6,795 bases of DNA from JALHTG01 sp964528315 (GCA_964528315.1 CAZGRO010000075.1:1-6795); one strand, 5' to 3'; shown: positions 1 through 5,947, numbered from the stretch's first letter. Numbers and translations: made by a program. Notes: generated by a model from the letters alone, not told the origin.

Positions 1-509
1 CGACCCTTCAGAGCCCCACCACGAACCTGAACATTGTTGTGAAGAAGCTTATGCAGGTTGGAGCCAGTGATCTTACACCTCTCGCCTCAGGCATGTATGA
101 GGCTTGGCGAGTCCTAAGAAACGAGAGAAACAGAAACAGGGACATTATCCCCGTCTTGGTTGTTATTTCGGATGGAATAGCCAACATCCCGCTGGCATCT
201 CCTCTCTCTCCACATACTCGCATGCGCTTCGTGAACCAAGCGCAGGCAGATGTTCTCGATGTCGCCGCTCTTCTGCAGAGGGACGGGGTGAAGACTTTGA
301 TCATCAATCCATCTCACGCCCTGGAGACAGGTGCGTCCCACAGAGCGGACGAAGAGAGAGCTACCCACCTCGGAAAGCGATGGCTTGAACCCTCAGATCT
401 ACTCAAAGAAATTCCCCGAATCACCGGAGGCTACTACTACGGCATAGGGCACGAGGGTGAGTTGGAGCAAGTGGTTCTGACTGAGGCTTTTGGCCTAATC
501 AGCCGCTAG
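1..509 (+). CDS. Chelatase-type von Willebrand A domain protein (ChlD/BchD-like), C-terminal part
   Basis: The reading frame is open from base 3 and runs to a TAG at 507-509, so about 168 C-terminal residues are present and the true start lies upstream. A GTG at 39 is in frame but is not a believable start, because the homologous sequence continues before it (PTTNLNIVVKKL, then DLTPLASGMYEAW). The segment resembles the VWA domain at the end of magnesium-chelatase D subunits. It has the threonine of the metal-ion-dependent adhesion site in the TPLASG segment and the following strand ending in SDGIAN. It finishes with the GGYYYGI strand and a last helix. The first MIDAS motif (DxSxS) would lie outside the window. 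In the family, such subunits pair with an AAA+ ATPase to insert a metal into a tetrapyrrole. Archaeal copies may serve cobalamin or F430, or be stand-alone MoxR-type partners. The substrate cannot be told from this fragment. The protein is probably cytoplasmic. Confidence 0.75.
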   Translation, partial: TLQSPTTNLNIVVKKLMQVGASDLTPLASGMYEAWRVLRNERNRNRDIIPVLVVISDGIANIPLASPLSPHTRMRFVNQAQADVLDVAALLQRDGVKTLIINPSHALETGASHRADEERATHLGKRWLEPSDLLKEIPRITGGYYYGIGHEGELEQVVLTEAFGLISR

Positions 510-660
510 TGAAAACATCTTCGCTCACATACGCCATCACGATTTAGAGGACATACTCGTAACTAGACCGGAGGCATTTTGCTGTGGTCATCATTCATCT
601 GACGCGCCACTCTACGTTCTACTCCCAGGACCAACTCCGGTGTGGCGGCACTGTGGCAAG

Positions 661-669
661 GCTTAAATC
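661..669 (+). promoter_or_regulatory. TATA-like promoter element upstream of the thioredoxin gene
   Basis: GCTTAAATC lies about 24 bases before the ATG at 690. This is the usual distance from an archaeal TATA box to the transcription start. No Shine-Dalgarno-like sequence precedes 690 (CCGATCCTCTC), so a leaderless transcript beginning at or next to the ATG is the simplest reading. The box is inside the alternative, longer reading frame that starts with GTG at 642, which argues against that longer start. Confidence 0.5.
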
Positions 670-689
670 CGCACCTAACCGATCCTCTC

Positions 690-1700
690 ATGATGATTAT
701 GAGAAGCGTTGCCAAGTACCTTGGAATATCCCTTCTCGTATTGGCAATATGCATTCCGTTGGCTGCAGCTGCTCCTGAGAGTCTTGTTGGGAAAAATGCT
801 CCACTTTTTTCGCTCAAGAACGTCATGACTGGCGAGACTGTTTCACTGGAAGCGCTAGGCGGAAAAATCCTTCTCTTGGATTTTTGGGCCACTTGGTGTG
901 GTCCATGCAAGGAAGCCCTCCCGCACATAGCAGAAATCAGTCGCACCTACAAGGATCAAAACGTCCTGGCAATATCGATCGACTTGAAGGAAGACGAAGA
1001 AACAGTGAGAAAATTCGCTCAAAGCAATCAGATGAACTGGATCGTTATAATAGATCGAGATGGAGGTGTCGCGAAAAAATACGAGGTCACCGCTATACCT
1101 ACACTGTTCTTGGTGGATCAGAACGGAGTCGTAAGATACGCACATGTGGGATTCTTCAAGGAGCTGAAAGAAGAACTGAGCAGAAGAATTTCAGAACTGC
1201 TGAAGGAAAAGCCAGATGTCATAACCTGCAATGTTTCCTCTGCAAGCATCACGATGGAGGACAGTATGCTTGTTTCGGGAACCGTGACGCCAGGTCGTTC
1301 GGCTCCTGTCATATTGAAAGTGACCAAGCCTGACGGATCCTCATACACAATGAACTTGGTGAGTAGCGCTGATGGATCATACAGCTACAGATTTACACCT
1401 GATCGAGCCGGCTCATGGAGTGCTTCCGCAAGCATCGGAAAAGTGACATCATCGGTAGTGAAGTTTGAGGTGAAAGAGAAGCCGATGCTGCAGAATCCGA
1501 CACTCGTGGCAATGATTGCTGTGATACTAGTGGCAGTGGTAGGTACTGCTGCAATCACACTAGTAAGAAGATCCAAGAAACCCCGCACAGGCCCTCCGAC
1601 AGCTCCAGGAACCAGTTCATTCTGTATCTCATGCGGCTCTGCGATACCTGCTGATGCACAGTTCTGTCCGAAATGTGGCACCAAGAAACTGAGCGTTTAG
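690..1700 (+). CDS. Exported membrane-anchored thioredoxin (TlpA/ResA-like) with Ig-like domain and C-terminal zinc ribbon
   Basis: From the ATG at 690 the protein has 336 residues. Residues 1-28 are a signal peptide or N-terminal anchor (RSVAK followed by a hydrophobic stretch ending in AAAA). Residues 33-175 form a TlpA/AhpC-TSA-type thioredoxin domain with the active site WATWCGPCKE (Cys70, Cys73) and the cis-proline loop TAIPT (Pro137). Residues 178-262 look like a beta-sandwich domain (GTVTPG, DGSYSYRFTPDRAGSW) of the Ig-like kind seen in surface proteins. A transmembrane helix follows at 271-292, then RRSKKPR, then a zinc ribbon with CISC and CPKC (Cys312, 315, 326, 329). The basic residues after the helix put the ribbon inside and the thioredoxin outside. 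The expected role is reduction or exchange of disulfides in extracytoplasmic proteins. A longer form from GTG 642 is possible but would bury the signal peptide and overlap the TATA box. It is the first gene of a likely unit with the next two. Confidence 0.88.
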   Translation: MMIMRSVAKYLGISLLVLAICIPLAAAAPESLVGKNAPLFSLKNVMTGETVSLEALGGKILLLDFWATWCGPCKEALPHIAEISRTYKDQNVLAISIDLKEDEETVRKFAQSNQMNWIVIIDRDGGVAKKYEVTAIPTLFLVDQNGVVRYAHVGFFKELKEELSRRISELLKEKPDVITCNVSSASITMEDSMLVSGTVTPGRSAPVILKVTKPDGSSYTMNLVSSADGSYSYRFTPDRAGSWSASASIGKVTSSVVKFEVKEKPMLQNPTLVAMIAVILVAVVGTAAITLVRRSKKPRTGPPTAPGTSSFCISCGSAIPADAQFCPKCGTKKLSV

Positions 1701-1751
1701 CCATGTTGCAGACATTGCAGTCCAATGCAGAATCAATGTGAAGTAATCAAT

Positions 1752-1764
1752 CCATATCATATGG
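1752..1764 (+). promoter_or_regulatory. Perfect palindrome, possible operator or promoter part
   Basis: CCATAT-C-ATATGG is a perfect 6+1+6 inverted repeat, 15 to 27 bases before the ATG at 1779. It is AT-rich in the middle and could serve as a TATA region or as a binding site for a dimeric regulator. Three TGCAG repeats at 1707, 1716 and 1726 lie just upstream with a 9-10 base period. No regulator is known, and chance cannot be excluded for so short an element. Confidence 0.25.
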
Positions 1765-1767
1765 CTC

Positions 1768-1774
1768 AGGTAGG
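1768..1774 (+). promoter_or_regulatory. Ribosome binding site selecting the start at 1779
   Basis: AGGTAGG precedes the ATG at 1779. The AGGT part has a 7-base spacing and the second AGG a 4-base spacing. It favours this start over the in-frame ATGs at 1725 and 1761, neither of which has such a sequence in front. Confidence 0.4.
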
Positions 1775-1778
1775 CAAG

Positions 1779-1934
1779 ATGTTTTCACGCAAACCTCTTC
1801 ATTACTATCTTTTCAGATTCTGGGCGCTCTGCCTCTTTCTACTATTGATGCTTCTCGGACTCGACAGGCAATATGGAGTCGTTCAATCCTTCGTGCAGTT
1901 TCTTTGCAGGGCCTGTGTTGGCCTGGACGGTTGA
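1779..1934 (+). CDS. Small single-pass membrane protein with C-terminal CxxC
   Basis: This is a 51-residue protein if it starts at ATG 1779; in-frame ATGs at 1725 and 1761 would add 18 or 6 residues. The N-terminus is basic (SRKPLHYY). Residues 11-28 are a strongly hydrophobic helix (FWALCLFLLLMLLGL). The tail after it, from residue 29, ends QFLCRACVGLDG with a CxxC at Cys43-Cys46. The positive-inside rule places the CxxC tail outside, on the same side as the thioredoxin domain encoded upstream. The stop TGA (1932-1934) is separated by two bases from the ATG of the NapH-like gene (1937), suggesting translational coupling. I do not recognise a named family. A redox-active or metal-binding pair of cysteines next to a membrane is what can be seen. 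The size makes the gene call less sure than that of its neighbours, but the tight packing and sensible topology support it. Confidence 0.65.
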   Translation: MFSRKPLHYYLFRFWALCLFLLLMLLGLDRQYGVVQSFVQFLCRACVGLDG

Positions 1935-1936
1935 TC

Positions 1937-2713
1937 ATGAACATCAAAGCGACACGAGTCTCCATTCAAGTTCTGGGGCTGGTCCTGCACAACCTAGGTT
2001 TGACTTTCTCATTGAAGACAGGCATAGTCACTCCCGCGCTCTACTGCTACGCTTGCCCACTGGCGATGTTCGCATGCCCAATCGGAACCTTACAGCACTT
2101 CTGTGCACTGCGCATCTTGCCCTTGTACGCCATTGGAAGCCTAGGCTTCCTGTTGACCGCAGCGGGACGAAGCTTCTGCGGATGGATTTGCCCATTCGGC
2201 TCCTTGCATGACGCTCTGGGCCTCGTCAGGTCGAGATGGAAGAAGACTGCATTGGTGAAGTTGAAGGCTTGCTCGGCTGCGAAGTTCATGATGCTGCTGG
2301 CAGTACTGGCGGTGGCATGGTATGCAGCGGATACCATCTACTGTAGGTTCTGTCCTTCAGCAAGCCTGTTCGCCAGCATCCCCTATTTCATCTTGAACCC
2401 AACATCAGGAGTACCCTTCTATTTCGTCATGCATATGCTCACGCTTGTCGTCGTGCTCGTCCTCGCCCTAGTGGTGGGCCGGTTTTGGTGTAGATATCTA
2501 TGTCCAATGGGTGCACTCAACGGGGTGTTCAACAGATTCTCAATCCTAAAGATAACCCGAAGCGAATCAGAATGTACGGGATGTGGGAGCTGTGTCGAGA
2601 AATGCCCAATGGGAATAGGTGATTTGAGTGCTATTGGAAAATCGAGTGACTGTATCCTGTGCGGAAGATGCGTCGAGGCATGCACGAAGCATGCACTCAG
2701 ATTCGCCACATAG
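1937..2713 (+). CDS. NapH/COG0348-like polytopic membrane 4Fe-4S protein
   Basis: The protein has 258 residues from the ATG at 1937. An upstream in-frame start at 1904 lies inside the preceding gene and is less likely. Hydrophobic segments are seen near residues 9-24, 60-77, 113-130 and 161-181. Cysteine clusters sit between them: CYACP and ACPIG (Cys37, 40, 47), CGWICPFG (81, 85), CRFCP (136, 139) and CRYLCPMG (185, 189). The CGWxCP and CRYxCPMG motifs are typical of NapH, CcoG and related membrane ferredoxins. The C-terminal part holds two standard 4Fe-4S motifs, CTGCGSCVEKCP (213-223) and CILCGRCVEAC (239-249). In the family these proteins pass electrons between the cytoplasm and a quinol or an extracytoplasmic acceptor. 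Its position two bases after a CxxC membrane protein, and downstream of an exported thioredoxin, suggests that the acceptor here is thiol/disulfide chemistry. That last step is inference. Confidence 0.87.
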   Translation: MNIKATRVSIQVLGLVLHNLGLTFSLKTGIVTPALYCYACPLAMFACPIGTLQHFCALRILPLYAIGSLGFLLTAAGRSFCGWICPFGSLHDALGLVRSRWKKTALVKLKACSAAKFMMLLAVLAVAWYAADTIYCRFCPSASLFASIPYFILNPTSGVPFYFVMHMLTLVVVLVLALVVGRFWCRYLCPMGALNGVFNRFSILKITRSESECTGCGSCVEKCPMGIGDLSAIGKSSDCILCGRCVEACTKHALRFAT

Positions 2714-2851
2714 CAGGCACGCGCGAAGGAGGCATGACCAGCGCCGCCAAGTGCGGATTGCTGTAGTCCTTGTCCCCTGCCCCATAGGCATTACCAGTGT
2801 CGAGCCCTACTTCAGTGCGAGAACCTCGTTCCTTCCTTCAAGCATAAGCCT

Positions 2852-2881
2852 GTGCTCTGTCGGATCACCCTGCTAGAGCAC
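2852..2881. repeat. Inverted repeat between convergent genes
   Basis: GTGCTCT (2852-2858) and AGAGCAC (2875-2881) are perfect reverse complements, giving a 7-base-pair stem with a 16-base loop. The repeat lies in the 181-base gap between the convergent NapH-like gene and the small zinc protein. It could fold in the 3' ends of both transcripts. No T-run follows directly on either strand, so it is not a classical terminator. Confidence 0.4.
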
Positions 2882-2894
2882 GAAACTCCTCACC

Positions 2895-3113
2895 TTATTC
2901 AGATCTCTTTCCTCGTTCCAGTATTATCATGTCTTCAGTTCTTGCTTTGATATCCCTTAGCTCGGATCTGAAGTGTCTAGCACAAGGCGTACACAGATCA
3001 AAACCTTCCCGGTCATCAACCGAGCCTCTTCTATAGGTCGTAAATACGGCTTCTGCATACAGGTCATTTCTCATCTCTGCGCCACAGAAGTCACAGAATT
3101 TCCTATCAAGCAT
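2895..3113 (-). CDS. Small zinc-binding protein with two CxxC pairs
   Basis: The protein has 72 residues and starts at the ATG whose complement is 3111-3113. An in-frame stop lies 12 codons upstream with no other start between. The N-terminal pair CDFC (Cys7, Cys10) and the second pair CTPC (Cys41, Cys44) frame about 30 residues of probable beta-hairpin (EAVFTTYRRG, GFDLC). The arrangement, KFCDFCGAEM followed by FDLCTPCARHF, is that of small treble-clef or zinc-ribbon proteins of archaea and bacteria. The C-terminal 25 residues (ELRDIKARTEDMIILE) look helical. Such proteins are often nucleic-acid or protein binders, but no particular function can be given. The gene stands alone: it converges on the NapH-like gene and diverges from the creatininase-family gene. 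Confidence 0.72.
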   Translation of the reverse strand: MLDRKFCDFCGAEMRNDLYAEAVFTTYRRGSVDDREGFDLCTPCARHFRSELRDIKARTEDMIILERGKRSE

Positions 3114-3416
3114 GATCTCATTCTTCGCCAGATGCCTTTGCTCATCGGATCATAATCCCAAACGACTGATGCGGTCTATATGCCTATTTCGAGTTTTGAC
3201 TCTTGCCCGTGAAAAAGATCAACACTAGGTGCGAGAGCGAGTTATCTCTCGTTCTGCAGAAATATGAAATAGCTCAGTCTGTGATCCAAGTTTTCAATCA
3301 GAACTCATCAGACAGCCACTGCACCAACATGAGCTGTTTTCGTTCTTTGTACTCAACTGTTCCACAACAATTAACTATCTCTCTTCATTGGCCAAGCTGC
3401 TAAGGCGATTCTTGAA
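3114..3416. other. 303-base intergenic stretch without a convincing gene
   Basis: This is the space between the divergent small zinc protein and the creatininase-family gene. It contains a TATA-like TCTATATG at 3175-3182. It also has a short inverted repeat, CGAGAG (3232-3237) with CTCTCG (3246-3251), and an AT-rich stretch, CAATTAACTATC at 3368-3379, some 40 bases before the ATG at 3417. That stretch may be the promoter of the creatininase-family gene. A 61-codon frame from GTG 3209 to TAA 3401-3403 is open but does not look like a protein in its second half. Confidence 0.4.
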
Positions 3417-4196
3417 ATGAAGAAGTGGGTTCAGGAGATGACTTGGGAGGAGGTTGATAAGGCAAGAGAAGAGAGCAGAGGCGTTGCACTAGTTCCAGTT
3501 GGAAGCACTGAGCAGCATGGAAGACATCTTGTTACGGGATGCGATTCTTTTTGTGCGATAGCGGTTGCGGAGGCTGTTGCGGAGAGAACTGGAGCTGTGA
3601 TCGCTCCTCCTCTCTGGTTCGGCTGGTCTCCACACCACATGTGGCTTCCTGGAACGATAACGTTGAGACCTGATGTGCTGAAGGAAGTGGTCGTGGACAT
3701 AGGTAGATCATTGATTCATCATGGTTTTGAGAAGATCGTCATCATTAACGGACATCGATACGCGAACCTGCCTCCGCTCCAACTGGCAGCTTGGACCCTG
3801 ATTGACCAAACCAAGGCCGATGTACGGTTGGTAGATATCATGCTGATGGGAGACACGGCAGCAAGAGAGCTGAACCTAGACCAGATCGGCCACGGAGACG
3901 AAGCTGAAACCTCCCACATGCTTCACATACATCCTGAATTCGTCAGAATGGATAAGGCAACTAGATCGTTGCCGCCGCGTGTAAGATTCAGAATTGAAGA
4001 TGTTCGTGTTCCCGGCGATAGAGCAGTCTGGACTCCGAATCGTTCACCAACAGGAGAGGAGAAGGAGACAAGAAAGAAGATCTCTGGAGGGATATCGGGA
4101 GATCCAACAAAGGCAACTAGGCAGAAGGGCGAGAAGCTGCACAACACGATTGTAATGAACATCATAGAGCTTATTCAAGACATGAAAGGAAAGTGA
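3417..4196 (+). CDS. Creatininase-family metal-dependent amidohydrolase
   Basis: The protein has 259 residues, the normal length for the family. The start ATG gives the usual opening (MTWEEVDKARE, then VALVPVGSTEQHG). Metal-site residues visible from family knowledge are Glu32 and His34 in GSTEQHGRHL, Asp43 in TGCDS, His113 in NGH, and the acidic cluster HGDEAETS at 159-166. Members open cyclic or linear amide bonds. They include creatininase itself, the archaeal deformylase ArfB of riboflavin and F420 synthesis, and MftE. Nothing nearby points to any one of these, so only the family is assigned. The loop after the third motif reads NGHRYAN instead of the common NGHGGN, one residue longer. 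The start has at most a weak ribosome binding site (AAGG, 11 bases upstream). Arginine is mostly AGA. The gene is separate from its neighbours and converges on the M20 peptidase. Confidence 0.87.
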   Translation: MKKWVQEMTWEEVDKAREESRGVALVPVGSTEQHGRHLVTGCDSFCAIAVAEAVAERTGAVIAPPLWFGWSPHHMWLPGTITLRPDVLKEVVVDIGRSLIHHGFEKIVIINGHRYANLPPLQLAAWTLIDQTKADVRLVDIMLMGDTAARELNLDQIGHGDEAETSHMLHIHPEFVRMDKATRSLPPRVRFRIEDVRVPGDRAVWTPNRSPTGEEKETRKKISGGISGDPTKATRQKGEKLHNTIVMNIIELIQDMKGK

Positions 4197-4205
4197 GAGA
4201 CACAT

Positions 4206-4219
4206 TCCTCAGCTGAGGA
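4206..4219. repeat. 14-base perfect palindrome between convergent genes
   Basis: TCCTCAGCTGAGGA is fully self-complementary and lies 10 bases after the stop of the creatininase-family gene and 22 bases before the stop of the opposing peptidase gene. The 44-base gap contains little else. It may act as a shared 3'-end signal or protein site, but has no loop and no T-run, so it is not a standard hairpin terminator. Confidence 0.4.
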
Positions 4220-4240
4220 CTCTATTCACCCGCAAACTGT

Positions 4241-5626
4241 CTATCCTTGCCAGCGCCCAAAAGTGTCAATGACGGATACACTGGCTAAGATCCCGCGCCT
4301 GAAATGATCGAGCCTCAGGTTCTCGTTTGGAGCATGATTCGCCTCGTCCGGCTGCGCATAGGCGGCCCAGACAGTAGGTATTCCCAAGAGCCGCGTCAGG
4401 ACATGATTCGCATGGCAACCAGCTCCGATACTTGGAAGAAGAATTGGATCATCACCATCCATAGCGCGTGTGGCATCGATGAAAGGTCGCGCAGCAGGAT
4501 GGTCCAGTGGCGTGCGTGAAGGAGGCGAGCTGCCAATCTTCTCTACTGTTAACTCGTAGTCGCCCTTGACCGCTTCCAGAGCTCTCACAAGGCTCCTGTA
4601 GATCTGATCTGGATCCTGGTCGGCCACCATACGAATGTTCAGCATGGCCTTAGCCGAGCTGGGTACTGCGGCCTTGTGACCTACACCCAAGTAACCCACG
4701 TGTATCGCCTCCAGATCCATCACGGGCGTGAACATCAATTTCTCGTAATAACCAACATTCGGATCCCCTGCAATGGCCTTGATTCCGAACTCTCGCTTCA
4801 CCTCATCCTCGACCGGTGGTATGCGCGCGATGGCCTCTCGCTCAAGCTGGCTTGGGGAGCGCACTCCGTCGTAGAACCCCGGGACCTTGACCCGGCCGCT
4901 ACTATCAATCAGCTTCGAGACCAAATGGCAGAGTTCAAGGGCAGCATTGGGCAGCACGGAGGCATAGGCCGAATGCGCGTCCCGACGCGAAACGCGAACG
5001 GTGAGGCGGACATACAGCATGCCGCGTACTCCAAAGAACAGAGTTGGACGACCACTTTCATGCATCGGCCCATCTGCCGCGTAACAGGCATCGGCAGCCA
5101 CCTGGTCTCGATGCGACAAGGCGAATTCCTCAAAGCCAGGACTGCCGGACTCCTCGCCCCCCTCGAAGACAAACTTCAGGTTGATCGGTGGATGACCGAT
5201 CTCTCGCAGCCAGAACTCCGTCGCCTTGATGTGCGCGAAAAGTTGACCTTTGTTATCTCCGCTTCCTCGACCATAGATCCTACCGTCCCGAATCTCTGGG
5301 GCATACGGTGGAGACTTCCATGCCTCTAGCGGCTCAGGTGGTTGCACATCGTAATGCCCGTATACGAGCAGGGTCTTGTGGTGCGGTTGAGTTTGCACGC
5401 TTCCGCACACGAATGGGTATGGCTTGCCCTCCACTATCTCCGTATTGATTCCGGTTTCTCGCATCATGTCACCGAGCAGCTTCGCGCATTGGGGAACACC
5501 TTCACCAGTAGCACTCACACTGGGCTGTCGAATCAGAATGAACAGCTCATCCAAGAATCGGGACATATTGGCGTCAACGTACTGTGCAGCGCGCTGGAGT
5601 ATTGGAGCCAATGTCCTTTCACCCAA
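4241..5626 (-). CDS. M20-family metallopeptidase (dipeptidase, ArgE/DapE/CNDP-like)
   Basis: The protein has 461 residues if it starts at the TTG complementary to 5624-5626; GGAG 10 bases upstream supports this, and no ATG is available before residue 21. Conserved dizinc-site motifs are all present: GHYDVQPP (His91, Asp93), GSGDNKG (Asp124), GGEESGS (Glu158 as likely base, Glu159), ADGP (Asp185) and NHAPNE (His431). Residues about 195-310 form the dimerisation domain, with the conserved DAHS (His218). The layout and length match the cytosolic nonspecific dipeptidase branch of the family rather than the shorter ArgE or DapE enzymes. The expected reaction is hydrolysis of dipeptides or related amides in the cytoplasm. 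Arginine is mainly CGN, unlike the AGA-rich gene next to it, which hints at a different history. The gene stands alone. Confidence 0.93.
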   Translation of the reverse strand: MGERTLAPILQRAAQYVDANMSRFLDELFILIRQPSVSATGEGVPQCAKLLGDMMRETGINTEIVEGKPYPFVCGSVQTQPHHKTLLVYGHYDVQPPEPLEAWKSPPYAPEIRDGRIYGRGSGDNKGQLFAHIKATEFWLREIGHPPINLKFVFEGGEESGSPGFEEFALSHRDQVAADACYAADGPMHESGRPTLFFGVRGMLYVRLTVRVSRRDAHSAYASVLPNAALELCHLVSKLIDSSGRVKVPGFYDGVRSPSQLEREAIARIPPVEDEVKREFGIKAIAGDPNVGYYEKLMFTPVMDLEAIHVGYLGVGHKAAVPSSAKAMLNIRMVADQDPDQIYRSLVRALEAVKGDYELTVEKIGSSPPSRTPLDHPAARPFIDATRAMDGDDPILLPSIGAGCHANHVLTRLLGIPTVWAAYAQPDEANHAPNENLRLDHFRRGILASVSVIDTFGRWQG

Positions 5627-5947
5627 ACGATACGCTCTCCGTCTATTCCGGTATCTTAATCCTCCATTAGATGTAGTTTACGCGCTGCATCAATAGTATC
5701 CGGTACGGCTTGAAAAGCCAGAAAAGAAAACTCAGATTTAGCGCTGGCAAGCCTCCAGTTCATTCCAGATTCGATTGGCCCGAAAGGACACTGATCTAGG
5801 ATTGCAGATGGATCAGAGGACATGCCTGAGACGCGGCACCGTTCCTTAGAGCGGGTAGGCCAATCGGTAGGTAAAGATGCAGAGCCTGCGGAACAGATCT
5901 GTCACAGAAAGCATGAAGAAAGACTACCTCAATAAGTCTAAAGCGAG
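5627..5947. other. Intergenic stretch of about 320 bases
   Basis: This is the gap between the divergent peptidase and DUF3795 genes. GGAGG on the minus strand (5661-5665) is too far from the TTG start to serve it. GTAAACTA on the minus strand (5673-5680) could be a weak TATA element for the peptidase. A 5-base-pair hairpin, GGCTT-GAA-AAGCC, lies at 5707-5719. A 24-codon open frame at 5877-5951 overlaps the start of the DUF3795 gene. No RNA gene or repeat family is recognised. Confidence 0.4.

Noticed and set aside
584..778. Open frame with GTG start preceded by GGAGG at 570-574
   Set aside because: The ribosome binding site is good, but the frame runs into the thioredoxin gene in another frame, and its translation shows no domain or membrane pattern. 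The TATA-like box at 661 also lies inside it.
2734..2766. 10-codon ATG frame with GGAGG in front
   Set aside because: Only one base separates GGAGG from the ATG, too close for use, and the product would be ten residues.
3232..3251. Short inverted repeat CGAGAG/CTCTCG as a regulatory site
   Set aside because: Six base pairs with an 8-base loop is common by chance, and it lies far from the start of either neighbouring gene.
3203..3403. 66-codon open frame between the small zinc protein and the creatininase-family gene, with TATATG about 30 bases before an internal GTG at 3209
   Set aside because: The second half is low in structure-forming pattern and rich in Ser, Thr, Gln and Cys. No family is recognised and there is no ribosome binding site. 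Kept only as a remark on the intergenic stretch.
4676..5329. 217-codon open frame on the plus strand
   Set aside because: It lies wholly opposite the M20 peptidase, which has all family motifs. The open frame is a by-product of that gene's CGN-rich codon use.
5707..5719. Hairpin GGCTT-GAA-AAGCC as terminator
   Set aside because: On the plus strand it is followed by an A-rich run; on the minus strand the T-rich run comes before it. Neither strand has the terminator order, and no gene ends here.
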